DNA from: Heligmosomoides polygyrus polygyrus
Lineage: Eukaryota; Nematoda; Chromadorea; Rhabditida; Heligmosomidae
Length of the DNA: 64,000 nucleotides
Direction: 5' to 3'
NCBI GenBank assembly: GCA_947396885.1
Contig: OX377204.1
Span: forward strand, 41,377,975 to 41,441,974
Under the pieces are notes generated by a model. The model worked only from the letters and a program-made list of their open reading frames with translations. It was not told where the DNA came from and made no database searches. This document shows, piece after piece, positions 44,625 through 54,624 of this stretch. Positions within the stretch are counted from its first letter, which is position 1; the number at the start of each line of letters is the position of its first letter. A program made the position numbers and the translations under genes.

Positions 44625-44695
44625 AGTAGAATTGAACCCTAGATCTCCCTCACATGAAGGAACGTCTCTATCCACTGCGCTGCGACCCGCTTGTG
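44625..44695 (-). other. tRNA-like module in the right arm of copy A
   Basis: On the minus strand GCAGCGCAGTGGATAGAGACG resembles an A box and, about 30 bases on, AGGGTTCAATTCTAC a B box. It is the mirror counterpart of the module at 43414-43483, so the element carries inward-facing tRNA-like modules in both arms. Confidence 0.6.
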
Positions 44696-44904
44696 GCAGA
44701 CGCATCGCGGACATACAAGACCGTCGAACTCGTGAGGCGCCCATTACTTTGTAAGTACAACGACCCCGTACTGCTTGGGTTTTTTTTCTTGGCGAAAAAA
44801 TAAACACATTTTTATACTAATTAAGGGGTGGGGATTCTCCCTATATGACTCGCTCTTCCCGTTCAGGCATACGCTTCAGTCACTTCCTTTGTTTGTCCAC
44901 GCGA

Positions 44905-46030
44905 GGCAAGCGCGGGCAAACGCTCCGCTGCGTCCCTGTTTCCTTTGAACGCCATCGAGCCTCCTGCGGCCAGTCACGTGAATAACGAGTGAATCATTTT
45001 ATGGCTGTTCAATGACGCTTTTTCCTTCGGTATACTACGGGAGAATCTCCGTTTTGTGTTTCTAAGTACAACGACGGAACCATTAAAGCCGGAAATAGCT
45101 GCGGTAGGGAGGTAGCACTTTCTGGAGCCTGGGAAGCTCCTGCTTTCTGCCAGCAAAGTCTTAAAGACGTTAAAGAAGAGAGGAGAAGCAATGGCTATGG
45201 AGTACAAGAGCCAGTCATACTCCGTTTCCTATGAAAGCGAGCCATCCACATTTTCGCATTAACACTGTCCAAGTCGTAGTGTCTTACCAGATTGGATTCC
45301 TTCTAACCATGGACTTCGGGTCCGTTTGCTTACAAGTGACGCGAAGCTTTTCAACAGAGACAGAACGCAGATTGAATGCCACTCATGAGCCTGCAGTGTG
45401 CCTCTGCTGCACCAGATCGCCCTAGTGCTACTTCCTCGTCCATGCTAACCTTTCTTTTACCACATAGAAGCTTCGGTATAACCTAAGGAAACAGTAACCT
45501 ATGGAGCAAGATGAATAACAATCTAGCTCTGCCTAACCAGGGTGTTTCTTTCTTCTCGGGGCACGAATTCTTAGGGAAGCAAGGGTACTTCATTGTCATT
45601 ATACCTTTGTCACCGTCTTTTGGTCTCCTGAAGGAAATGGATGGAACAGCCTTCGCGGCGCTTGAACAACGGCATCTGAGCCTGTACACTGACTTCCACA
45701 GCCTCGGTTCGGTTCTCAGCTCGCCCTCGCCTCGCTCGTAGTCTTCATCCTCAGTAGCGCTTATCACTCACTGGACTCGTCACACTTCACTCTATTAGCC
45801 CTGATTTAACGGAAGAGTAGCGGGAGTATGTCGGCCACGGGACAGGAGATCCAATTAATAGAAATCGATGCACCGCAATTGATAATTACCGATCCTTTTC
45901 GCAATTAACCAACTGGTATAAGAGTAATGACAATCTGAGCCTTTGTATATGCCGTTCTGTTGAACGCAGTTTACAGTGGGTAATAAAAAATAAGTAAATG
46001 TCAATCACTGGATGACCACAATAAGTAAGG
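44905..46030. other. Unannotated region between repeat blocks
   Basis: Frames on both strands (for example 45483-45767 minus and 45511-45741 plus) overlap without domain or splice support. No element ends recognised. Confidence 0.4.
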
Positions 46031-46034
46031 TGTT

Positions 46035-46245
46035 CATTTGATTATTCGAATATTCGACAATTCGAAATTCGATTATTCGAAATTCGAAATTTTGAGATTC
46101 GAATATTATTCGATCATTCGAAATTCGAAATTTTGGAAATCGAATATTACTCGATCATTCGAAATTCGAAATTTTGGAAATCGAATATTATTCGATCACT
46201 CGAAATTCGAAATTTTTTCCCAAGGACAAAGGTATACAGCGAGCA
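46035..46245. repeat. TTCGAAATTCGAAAT block with 41-bp period, right
   Basis: From about 46075 to 46215 a unit of about 41 bp (TTCGAAATTCGAAATTTTGG and then AAATCGAATATTAYTCGATCA) repeats at least three times. It ends in CCCAAGGACAAAGGTATA, the inverse of the start of the left block at 42957. Confidence 0.88.
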
Positions 46246-46249
46246 GTTT

Positions 46250-46358
46250 TATAACCGCGGGCCGAAATCGGCCCGCGGGCACCCGCTCCGTCCCGCGCGG
46301 TCCCACGTGACTGCAAAATTGCTGGCCAAAATTGGGCCGCGCGGTCGTCAATGGGTTA
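46250..46358. other. GC-rich palindromic segment ending in GTCAATGGGTTAA
   Basis: Contains the palindrome CCGCGGGCCGAAATCGGCCCGCGG (46256-46279), a run of CCGCGCGG-type motifs, and ends TCAATGGGTTAA. Read in reverse it starts TTAACCCATTGAC, resembling the piggyBac left end TTAACCTTTGACC at 37149. This could be the right end of that element or of a related piggyBac MITE. Confidence 0.4.
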
Positions 46359-46749
46359 AAAGATACGGTGAAAATGGCTGCAAGCGGATCAATGGCTACT
46401 TCACAGATGAGAGACCACGTGTCCGGTTCTCGTGCCTTGCCGAATTTTTGCGTTAACTTTCATTCTTTGTTTGGTACCTATCGCCTTTTCAACTTTCGTA
46501 GTCAAACATTCCACTATAGTCTCCCAAATCCTTGTTCAATATGAACCTTTCGTGAGTTGCTTTTCTTAGTCAACATTTTGCATTTTGTTTAATTATGTAT
46601 TTATTTTAGATGGATGCATTCGTAGATGCATCATAAGTGTGCTCATAAAAACAGGGACAAAGAGCAAGCAAATTTTGTAAAAATTCAACTAATTCAACAC
46701 TGGTGTAAGACAAAGTAAGACATGATACCAACATGCAAATGGCAAGGTA

Positions 46750-47980
46750 TAGTGTTTTGCAGCAATTCACAAAGGAAAGGTCTGAATTGTATGTCTGAGC
46801 GGGGGGAGCGAGTCATATGGAGAATTCACACACCTCAATTAGATTAGTATAAAAATGTGTGTATTTTTTGTCAAATCGTTAAAACCAAGGAGTAGGGGTC
46901 CTTGAAGTCACAGTGGAATGCGGTGCATCGGAGGTTTGGCCTTGTGCGCTGTTGCGTTTTTGCATCTCAAATGACTATTAAGATTTGGGGGATTCTGACG
47001 TCTATACCATTTTCATACGTTTTTTTCTTGCCTAATCTTCCATCTGCATGTTGTGGTATTAAACATGATGCCGTGTAAACCTTCAGCACCAGTGACGCAC
47101 AGGTACAAAGTGCATGAAGCAGCACTGGGCATAATACGGGCAGCATATAATGGCTACAAGCTCTCACAGTCTGTTGCCATACATATATGGATCAATGACC
47201 TCGGAAAAAATCATCCTGCTCAGATTTTTTTTAAAAGAGACCAGGATGTGACGTCGAAGGTGGTTCAAATGAGAAACGAGGCCTGTGAATCCCGCAAATT
47301 AACCTAAGCGGCATCGATACACTCTTTTCCCCATCTTTGCCTGTCAACTGAAATCAGAGGTCTGCTGAAGGCTTTCTAAAACCTCACACCAACAATGTCT
47401 GCTGATGCTCGAGTGGTGATCCACCTGCTCACGCTGTGTGGCCCACCTTTAGACAAGCACCTTCGGTGGATGAAATCAAGCTGGATAAACGGACGGTCAG
47501 CATACTAAAGGACTTCGAAGCACGTCAACTTAAAGTTGACTAAGACGTTGTGGTTAAAAATTCGGTCAGTAATAAACAAGTCGCAAGAAAGGTACTCTCT
47601 ACAGCGTACAGCTAGAAAATGCACTGAAAACGTCTGAAAATGGTATAGACGCCAGAATCCCCAAATCTCAACCTGTCAGCCGAAATGCAGAAATGCAGCC
47701 GCGCAAAAGAACCAAACTCCGACCTTCCTCGCACGAGTCAAAGCCACCTCCACTGCCCTCCGAGCCACTTGCTCGAAGAGGCCTCGCAGGCGTACAAGAC
47801 CCCCAAACTAGTGGTACGTCGTATTCCATTGCGACTTCAAGGACCCTCTATTCGTAGGGTTTAACGACTTGGCAAAAAATAAACACATTTTCATACTGAG
47901 GGGTGGGGATTCTTCCTAAATAACTCGCTACCTCGGCTCACATCTATGCTTCAGACCTTCCCTTGTCAGAGGAATAGATA
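46750..47980 (+). mobile_element. Long-TIR element with tRNA-like arms, copy B
   Basis: The left end (CACAAAGGAAAGGTCTGAAT near 46764) is inverted at the right end (AGACCTTCCCTTGTCAG, to about 47977), with the same arm landmarks as copy A: GAGCGAGTCATATGG / CTAAATAACTCGCT and TTAGTATAAAAATGTG. It lies in the opposite orientation to copy A. The core is colinear: INDLGKNHPAQIFFK and VVQM, then a frame break, CCTCACACCAACAATGTCTG and the decayed MSADA frame. The left arm has lost most of the tRNA-like module; the right arm keeps a degenerate one (47690-47790). About 1.2 kb, shorter and more decayed than copy A. Confidence 0.82.
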
Positions 47981-47984
47981 CTAG

Positions 47985-49650
47985 AAGAGTGCAGTAACGA
48001 ACAAATGTATAGAGAGGCTAAAAGCACAATACCGCTCATAACTAGCGCCACATTTGGCATCGGCGATGTTCGTGAGAGTCGCGGCGTCGGAATCATTGGA
48101 GCAGGAAAATTGGGAAAGCAAGCACGCCGCTGGATTCGGCTAGTCGGGTAGAGTTCAGATATCTAATCAACTGGTACCCTACTGCAAATTTGACCTAGTT
48201 GCAATGATCTGTTTCTTCGTGTCGCTTATTGTAATCCTTTCTAATTTGTGCGGTTTAGAGTGTCCTGCTTTAGAAATAAAGTAGATATTTTGGATCCTCG
48301 TTCGACGGCCTTTCCAATGATGTAGAATGTAAGTAGCAGTTTTCAAGAGTTATCCTAGTTCACCTTTACATATATTGCATACTGCGGCAGGTTCTCGTCC
48401 TCGCCTGAGATAACTACACCCAGTGGATATTTTCGGCTAATTGCCCGCCTACTCCACCTACAAGCTGTAAAGTTTTCAAATTTCTTGATATTCTTCAATA
48501 AACTTCGCTTCAGTGTTTCACTGCGGCCTTGTCCATAGTAAACGCTGCGAAATTTGGTACTTTCCGCCACTAGATCCAGGAAACGATTTCTTCGAACTTA
48601 ATTCCCCATTTTCCCGGTACGAAGCTCCCCAAATACGTTTAATTCTCTAATGTTTAAAGTAAGGTAGGGTCCTCTAATTATGATAGTAAAATACGCACTT
48701 GAAACTCGAATGGCAGTCCTAATTTTGACTCACAAACCCACCCGTTTCTTCTGCAGCACCGGATTTTTTGAATTTAGGAGAGCTTGTAATTGTATTACGA
48801 ATCAGGTTGGATAAGCAAGCTTTTCCCGTTGTATAGTATTTTTAGCTGACTTTGTTATTGTAGTTGCAGCAGACAGTATTGACATCTTTCAGATCGGCTG
48901 TTTTTAGCGCTTAAATGCAGAAAAAATATGGAACTCCTTTTTCTTCCTCCCCTTACTCATCAAGTTTGCTTTATAATAATCTGAAAAATAGATACGACAG
49001 CGTTCGTATTCAAGAAGAGATCTTTCCGCTAGTATAACATAGTGGTTTGTTGAAATGTTATGTTTTTTACCTTTCCTTCCACCATAGTTGGCTGGGATTG
49101 CTGGTCTCCTCGGTCGCAGACCTGCCGCCCTTGCATCTAGGTTTTAAAACCAGTGGTAATACGACTATCTGTGTTCGGCAGCAAGGCAGGCAGCAGTGAA
49201 CCAGATTCGACCTTGCCGCGGTGTTACTGATTCCATTCAAAATTATTCCAGCTTTATTCGTTTCTTTAAATCTAAAATTACATATTAGCGGATTCAGTGC
49301 CTACTAGTGAATTTTTCTGTGGAATGCGCCATGCACTCTACTTCTGTTCAACATCAAAAGGTGTATTTTTTCTACGCAATGATGCCCGATGATTAACGAG
49401 CAGACAGTATTTTATCCTACTAGCAAAGAAAAAACTAAGACAAGGCAAATCTGCCACCTAAAGCTAGGATGGTATAAACGTGATCCAACCCGGACGATCA
49501 ACCAATTCTGCGAACACGGGGTAACGGGCTCATATTAGATTATGTGTGTACATAGTACTTAGGGCGTAGACGGAGCAAGGTAGTGCAGGGAGCAATGCCG
49601 GCTGACACATGCATCCCGAATCGAGGCTTCTTTGTTCGGATCAATTTTCA
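47985..49650. other. Unannotated region
   Basis: A minus-strand frame at 48355-48570 (71 codons from MAESTKFRSVYYGQGRSETL, ending near an AAGGTGAAC donor-like site) is the only protein-like item, with no recognised domain. Otherwise nothing was recognised. Confidence 0.35.
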
Positions 49651-49679
49651 CAGACTCTGCTGATGAGTCTCCAGCTCCA

Positions 49680-50504
49680 CTACGCAGTCTCCACGTTGCG
49701 TTTTATGCTTGTTGGATGAGCAAAGGTGGCGTTGATCAAGATGTTTTTCGAACCTGGCTTTCGGTACCACTTTACGCTGAACATGCCATTGGAAACTTTT
49801 ATCTGTGTGTTAAGGTGCCAGCCATTCTTTGGAGTTTTCCTTGTAAGCCTAATGTACGCAGACTGTTGATTCAGCAATCGAAAACACTCGTCCATTTCAA
49901 ACTGCGTTGAAATCACAATGAAGCAGTCATCTAAATAGCTGCAGTATATTATTGGTGCTCGCGCAAGTACTGGTTCCTCTAGTCTGCTCATAAAGTAGAT
50001 GGCGAGTACGGGCGCTAACCGCTGTCTCATAGCCAGCCCTCTGACTTGTGAATAGTATGTACCCCACCATTTGAAGATGTTGCAAGATAAACACTCCTTC
50101 GACAAGGTCATGATATGCGCTTTAATAAGTGCAAATGTGTTAATACTATCAATATGCCTATCCAGCACTTCTGATAATGCTTGCAAGGCTTGATCGTTTT
50201 GGACGTTTGTATAAAGCGATGTCACATCAAATGACTCTACTACGCAGTCACTAGTAATGTTAGAGGTGCGTAGCTTCTCTAGGAATGTTTGCGTATTGGC
50301 CAGGTGAGAAGGGACCATCGGCAAAAGCTGGCCTACAGTTTTGCTAAGAAACCATGAAATTCTATCGGCTGGTCCACCCACACAGCTAATGATAGGTGGA
50401 ATCTTAAAAGTCTCCGCCGAAGTGGATAGCATATTAGCATGAGATAGCTTGTGAATACGATATGATATGATATGTAGATATGTACGGGTGAACAGGAGCG
50501 ACAA
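49680..50504 (-). pseudogene. Penelope-like reverse transcriptase fragment
   Basis: A 274-codon minus-strand frame. Motifs: SFDVTSLYTNVQNDQAL (first catalytic Asp), KECLSCNIFKWWGTYYSQVR, GLAMRQRLAPVLAIYFMSRL (the GxxMG-type block, here altered), and IIYCSYLDDCFIV (catalytic YxDD). After that come the short thumb and ends at SIKRNVETA. Order and residues match Penelope-like elements. The N-terminal part is missing. It is on the strand opposite to the endonuclease that should follow it in one protein. Confidence 0.85.
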
Positions 50505-50516
50505 GAGTCACTGCGA

Positions 50517-51270
50517 ATGGCTTTGAAAATAGCCATGGAAAATGGCTATGTATCGTCACGGTATCAGCGCAGAGCTCGTGCTAACCGCCTACAAAATGGA
50601 CCATGTGATAACAGGGTACCATTATGTATACCTTTCATATCTGATAAAGTCTCTGCTGCGATTCAAAGGAGCATAGTTCGAGCCCAGTCGCAAAACGATG
50701 TCGTTTTAGTAAATATTCCAAACGACAATATTAAACACCAACTGGTCAGGAATAGGCTCTACGAAAACCAGTGCTTATCAGAAAGTTGTGTTACATGTCC
50801 GTACGGTAAGGTCGGTGATTGTTCCCGGCAGGGAGCAGTTTATCAGATTGAGTGTCAAACATGTAACTCCACATATATAGGGAAAACGGGGAGAAAACAA
50901 GCCATTCGAGTTAGAGAACACCTTGCTAGTAAATGACGTGGTAACATCAGAACACCCCCGGAAAGCATAAAGCTGAGCAGCATAACGGTAACGACTTTGA
51001 GATAAAGTGCAAGGTGTTGGCGGTAGAAACAGAAATATCGGCAAGGAAGGCATTAGAAGCGTTCTGGATTTTTGCAAGAAATCCTGGCATAAACGATCGT
51101 CAGGAACGCCCATCAATTACGAATGTTTGTTTGCCGTTGGTACCAAAGGCGAGCTGTAGAATGGAAGGGTGCATGTGGAGGTCGTTATCTTTATCTTATA
51201 CTATCCAGCACCGCACAGTAAGTCTCATTTGCCCAGTCGTGCTAACAGAGAGCTGCAAAGGCTTTCCATA
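50517..51270 (+). pseudogene. Penelope-like GIY-YIG endonuclease fragment
   Basis: Plus-strand frame 50517-50936 reads LCIPFISDKVSAAIQRSIVR, RNRLYENQCLSESCVTC and VYQIECQTCNSTYIGKTGRK, followed by REHL. This is the linker with its cysteine motif plus the GIY-YIG core (Y-IG-T, Arg) of Penelope-like elements. It is interrupted by a stop after REHLASK; a shifted frame continues to about 51270. The start lies 12 bases from the start of the RT frame on the other strand, so an inversion has separated RT from endonuclease. Confidence 0.85.
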
Positions 51271-51400
51271 GGTGGATGAAACGTGAGTTTATCCCTCTTT
51301 GAATGGGTTTTCAGGGGTGATTTCTCTAAGGAAGCGAAACCGCTAGAGTGGGGATAGCGTTTGGTGGGGTAAATCGCTTATCTAATAGTTGCACCACGTT

Positions 51401-51442
51401 CAGGCCTCTGAAGAAGATGGGAGCGTCGAAACGTTAGGCCTG
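51401..51442 (+). ncRNA. Hammerhead-ribozyme-like motif at the Penelope element 3' end
   Basis: CAGGCCT (51401-51407) pairs with AGGCCTG (51436-51442) as stem I. Between them lie CTGAAGA (matching core CUGANGA), a short stem-loop GATG-GGAG-CGTC, then GAAA and ACGTT, giving a minimal 2-bp stem III and H17 = U. One extra A between the core and stem II is atypical. Penelope-like elements are known to carry minimal hammerhead motifs of this kind. Activity is not established. Confidence 0.6.
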
Positions 51443-51476
51443 GCAAATAAAGATCCACCGAAACAACCTTGAATGG

Positions 51477-51711
51477 CACAAGCAAAAGTATTGACAACTA
51501 TTCTCTGCTGTGATAGTTTGGCTGGTTCCAGAAAGTTGTAGTGAGTCACGCCAGGTGTCGACCACCACACAGTAACCATCGCCTTTCTCTGATTGAATTT
51601 CGGCTTTGGGAAGTGCCTTCGAGGTCCGTCGACATCAACCCACTGCCCTGATCGCCTTCGGTTATCGTACATGTTAACTATGCCCATTTGCCTATGTTGC
51701 TGGCCCATCAA
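51477..51711 (-). pseudogene. mariner transposase catalytic fragment
   Basis: Minus-strand frame reads NMYDNRRRSGQWVDVDGPRR, HFPKPKFNQRKAMVTVWWST and GVTHYNFLEPAKLSQQRIV. This is the block just after the first catalytic Asp of mariner transposases (VTGDEKWI..YDNRRRS). Neither end of the element is visible. It differs from the other two mariners in the window and abuts the Penelope 3' end. Confidence 0.85.
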
Positions 51712-51714
51712 TTT

Positions 51715-52296
51715 GATCCTTCCGTTAACTCTGACATCGATTTGACCTTTCTCCCTCTCACGATCGTATGCTATCTCATATCTATGTGGCTGTATTTAAG
51801 GAAGCGTCAACCATCGTCATGCGCTCTCTTGATACCCGCTCGTTGCACGGCTCGAGCAATTGGTTTTTTCGTTCTTATTGCCTGACAATAAACTATTCAT
51901 TTGTTATACTGGATCGAACCGGGATGCCGTGACAATCGATCCCTTGTAGAGGCACGACTACCGCCGATCTGTGATTGGGCTGAACAGCCGTAGAGTTTGA
52001 GGGATAGGAGCGGAGCCCCGCAGCAAACGCGTGGGCCGGTGCACTCACCAGTGGCGGCAGAAAATTTAAAACTTGTTGGATAGCGCTCATTGTTCGCACG
52101 GTATTTTTCTCTTCCCTCTCACGTGTTGAGCGTGCTGTGCGTTTAGTGATCGGACGTGTCGAATACACACCATCTCGTGGCAACGATGGTGTGTGCTGCT
52201 CGGTAGTACGGTCGATAATAGAACTCATTACAGATCGTCTTACCCGGGTCCGGCATAAACGAGGACGATCTGCTCCGAACTCCTGACGATGAAGAA
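51715..52296 (+). other. Candidate LTR and leader of the gypsy-type element
   Basis: TATTTAAGG (about 51795) and AATAAA (51887-51892) lie about 90 bases apart in plus orientation, as in a retrotransposon LTR, and are followed by ACTGGATCGAACC near 51905, a possible primer-binding site starting TGG. No second LTR exists because the 3' half is truncated, so the boundaries cannot be checked. Confidence 0.35.
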
Positions 52297-53940
52297 ATGG
52301 ATGACGAAAACGTGAGTGGAGGCTGTTTAAAGGATCTTAAGCGGCTACCAGGTAAGATAATAGAGCAAGTCACTACCATAGAGGTTACGTGTGACACCGA
52401 GTTAGGGAAGTCCTTTTGTACGGATAACCCAAGGAGGGATGCAGTGGTGTCTAGTGTAAGGGAGCAAACGGCCCTAGTTAAGGAAATTGTAAAGACGACA
52501 CTGGCCGAAATGAGCGATCTAAGTAGGCAGCAGAGTGGCGCACGAGTGACCAAAATGTTGAATGAAGTAGGCATTCGCACGCGTAGGCAGCTGCAAGAGC
52601 ATCTGACAAGAAGTAGTGTGACGAAGAGCACGACAACGGAGTCGTGCAGGCTTTTGAGTTGCCGCGAGGATGAGCTGATTGAGAAGTTAGAAGCAAGCTT
52701 CAACATAGCCGGTTGCAGGTGGAACAGTTACGACACGAGTTTGAGTACTCTGAAGAAACAGCAAGAAATGTGCTGCTAAGAAGTAAGTTTCCTTGCCCTA
52801 CCGCTTATGGAGCATTGTCTAGTGTCCAAGAAACGAATGATCGGTATCAGATACCGCCACTGACTTCGACTCGATTGATCCCGAAGTTCTACGAGAATTC
52901 GCCAAGAGGAAGATGCGAGCCCGTCCAAGAAACACAACAATCGTTGGACACAGGCGAAAACTTTTCTATAACTAATTATATGAGGACAATGGCGCTACCC
53001 CACGTGCAACCTTTTTGCCGTACGCTCCACGAATGTTTCAAAAGATTCTTGAAGTCATTTGAGATAAAATACCTTAAGAGGCAGTAGAAGGACTCCAGTA
53101 AGCTGCAGCTGTTTGAAAGTTTCCTGCGAAGCGGAGCTTTAACGTTGTTTGAGACACTACTTAAAAACGTCCGGGAGGGTACCTTCGATGAGATAGAAAT
53201 AAAGAAGAGGATGAGTGTCGATAGTAATAGACAGAAAATTAGAGCTTTGGCGAAAATTAACTATTAGAGAGGGCCAACCTGTCAGTGAGTTTTGCATGGT
53301 GCTAGAGAAGCTAGCCAATAAAGCCTACCCTGATGTGCTGTTGGAGGTGACGTCATTACAAAAAACGGAAATCCTGTGCAGGCAGTTGGCGCCATGGTCG
53401 GGGAGTTATTGTCTCCGAGGCCTTGGAACTAAGAGCAACGCAGGAAGCGTATGATAGAGTCAAAGAAGCGGCTACTCTGCGTCTGGAAAGAAGCTTGAAG
53501 GTTGCGGAGGAATGCGCTGGCACAAGGGGTTCAAAAGAAGATCATAACTCGTCGTTTAGGGCGATGGGTAATAGTAAGCCAAGGACATCCTTTTTTAGCA
53601 ACAGGGAAAGTGTGAATGAGAGCGTGAACAATAGGAAAGCTCGACGGTTTGCACAACCAGGCGACGGAAGCCCAGGTCAAGATGAGGAAGCGCAACCTAA
53701 GGAGCCAAATAGTAGAAATAGTAGTGATTCGAAGAAATGCTTCAACCGTGGGAAGTTAGGACATTTCGCGAAAGACTGCCCGCTTCCAAACGCAAGGGCG
53801 GGAAAACCGAGGAGCAGTCAGCCTAGGAGGCACATGGAAGCATATGCCTCGTTAGTAGACAAATGGCTAGGTGCAACTGTTGCTGACCTACAGTTAGCTG
53901 AAGGCAAACTGTTTGGAGAAAGGGCTATAGAAAAATAAAT
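52297..53940 (+). pseudogene. Ty3/gypsy-type gag
   Basis: Successive plus-strand frames: 52297-52779 (helical, charged, from MDDENVSGGCLKDLKRLPGK), 52713-53087, 53215-53454 (a capsid-like stretch with KLELWRKLTIREGQPVSEF) and 53423-53938. The last carries KKCFNRGKLGHFAKDC, a nucleocapsid zinc knuckle with spacing C-x2-x-x4-H-x4-C in which the second Cys is Arg (CGT at 53747-53749). Frameshifts join the pieces. Gag would package the element RNA in cytoplasmic particles; this copy is broken. Confidence 0.82.
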
Positions 53941-53944
53941 AAAT

Positions 53945-54370
53945 ATTTTCGGGATTGAAGCGGTAGCATTGCTGGATACGGGGTCACAAACAACGATTAT
54001 ACCCCTGTTACTGCTGAAAAAGGCAGTAGGGTCCATTGTTCATTTGAATGAGCACTTTACCCGCTTACTGCATCCAAAAGTGAAGGTGTGCGATGCCTCG
54101 GGTAATGTGATGGAATTCCTGGACGTCGTCCGCGTGACCATAACATTCAGGGGTCAAATGGAGGAGGTATCCGCATATGTTGGACGGGGCCTGGATGAAG
54201 TAGTTATCTTAGGCACTAACGCGTTGGAATTATTCGGGATGCGTTTGCAGCAGATAAGAACAACAGGTACCGCACAGCAACATTCAGCTGGCGGGGTGAG
54301 CGTGGATAACGAAACCAAGGCTACCGTAAAAACCGTCTGTTTATCCCACCGAAAGGAGCGGGAACACTGA
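53945..54370 (+). pseudogene. Ty3/gypsy-type aspartic protease
   Basis: The frame has ALLDTGSQTTIIPLLLLKKA, the D-T/S-G active site of retroelement proteases (Asp codon at 53975-53977), then a beta-rich body with VRVTITFRGQMEEVSAYVG and VVILGTNALELFGM, the ILG near-C-terminal motif. It lies directly after gag and before RT, the normal pol order. The frame ends after about 133 codons. Confidence 0.85.
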
Positions 54371-54624
54371 CGTGTGCATGCGCAGTCCAAAATGGAGAGT
54401 CACTTTTGAAGACGGTGGATTCCAGGATAGGCCATGGTTTCTGTAGCCCGGTTCAAGGAGAAATAAATATCCCCATGTTAAATTCCTCGGAAGAACCAAT
54501 TGTTTTCAAAACAGGTGAAAAAGTAGGAGAATGGAAGAATGATGATTGGGTGAAGCCAAAGTATATGGAACCTGATAAAAATATGATGGATCTAGTACAG
54601 GTTGCAGAATGAAGTTCACCACGG

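Larger units (their letters stand above)
43241..44900 (-). mobile_element. Long-TIR element with tRNA-like arms, copy A
   Basis: The left end (CTGACAAAGGAAGG..TCTGG, 43241 on) is inverted at the right end (..CACTTCCTTTG, to about 44900). Shared arm landmarks are GGGAAGAGCGAGTCATATAG, TTAGTATAAAAATG and, deeper in, a tRNA-like module, TTCTGAC.TCTATAC and CAGTGATGC.CAGG. Each arm is about 500 bp. The core, read on the minus strand, contains a frame with DQESRVISQVVQMKKQGLWI, then TEVNGHRYTLSLIFACQLEI and, 30 bases on, MSADAGEGIHLLTLKYGPPL. It is colinear with copy B at 46.75 kb. Family not recognised; transposase not identified. Confidence 0.85.

Noticed and set aside
51893..52228. Minus-strand 111-codon frame in the gypsy leader
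   Set aside because: It overlaps the candidate LTR/leader of a plus-strand retrotransposon and shows no domain. It is treated as a shadow.
52143..52706. Minus-strand frame of 187 codons opposite gag
   Set aside because: Antisense of the gag reading frame, with no independent motif.
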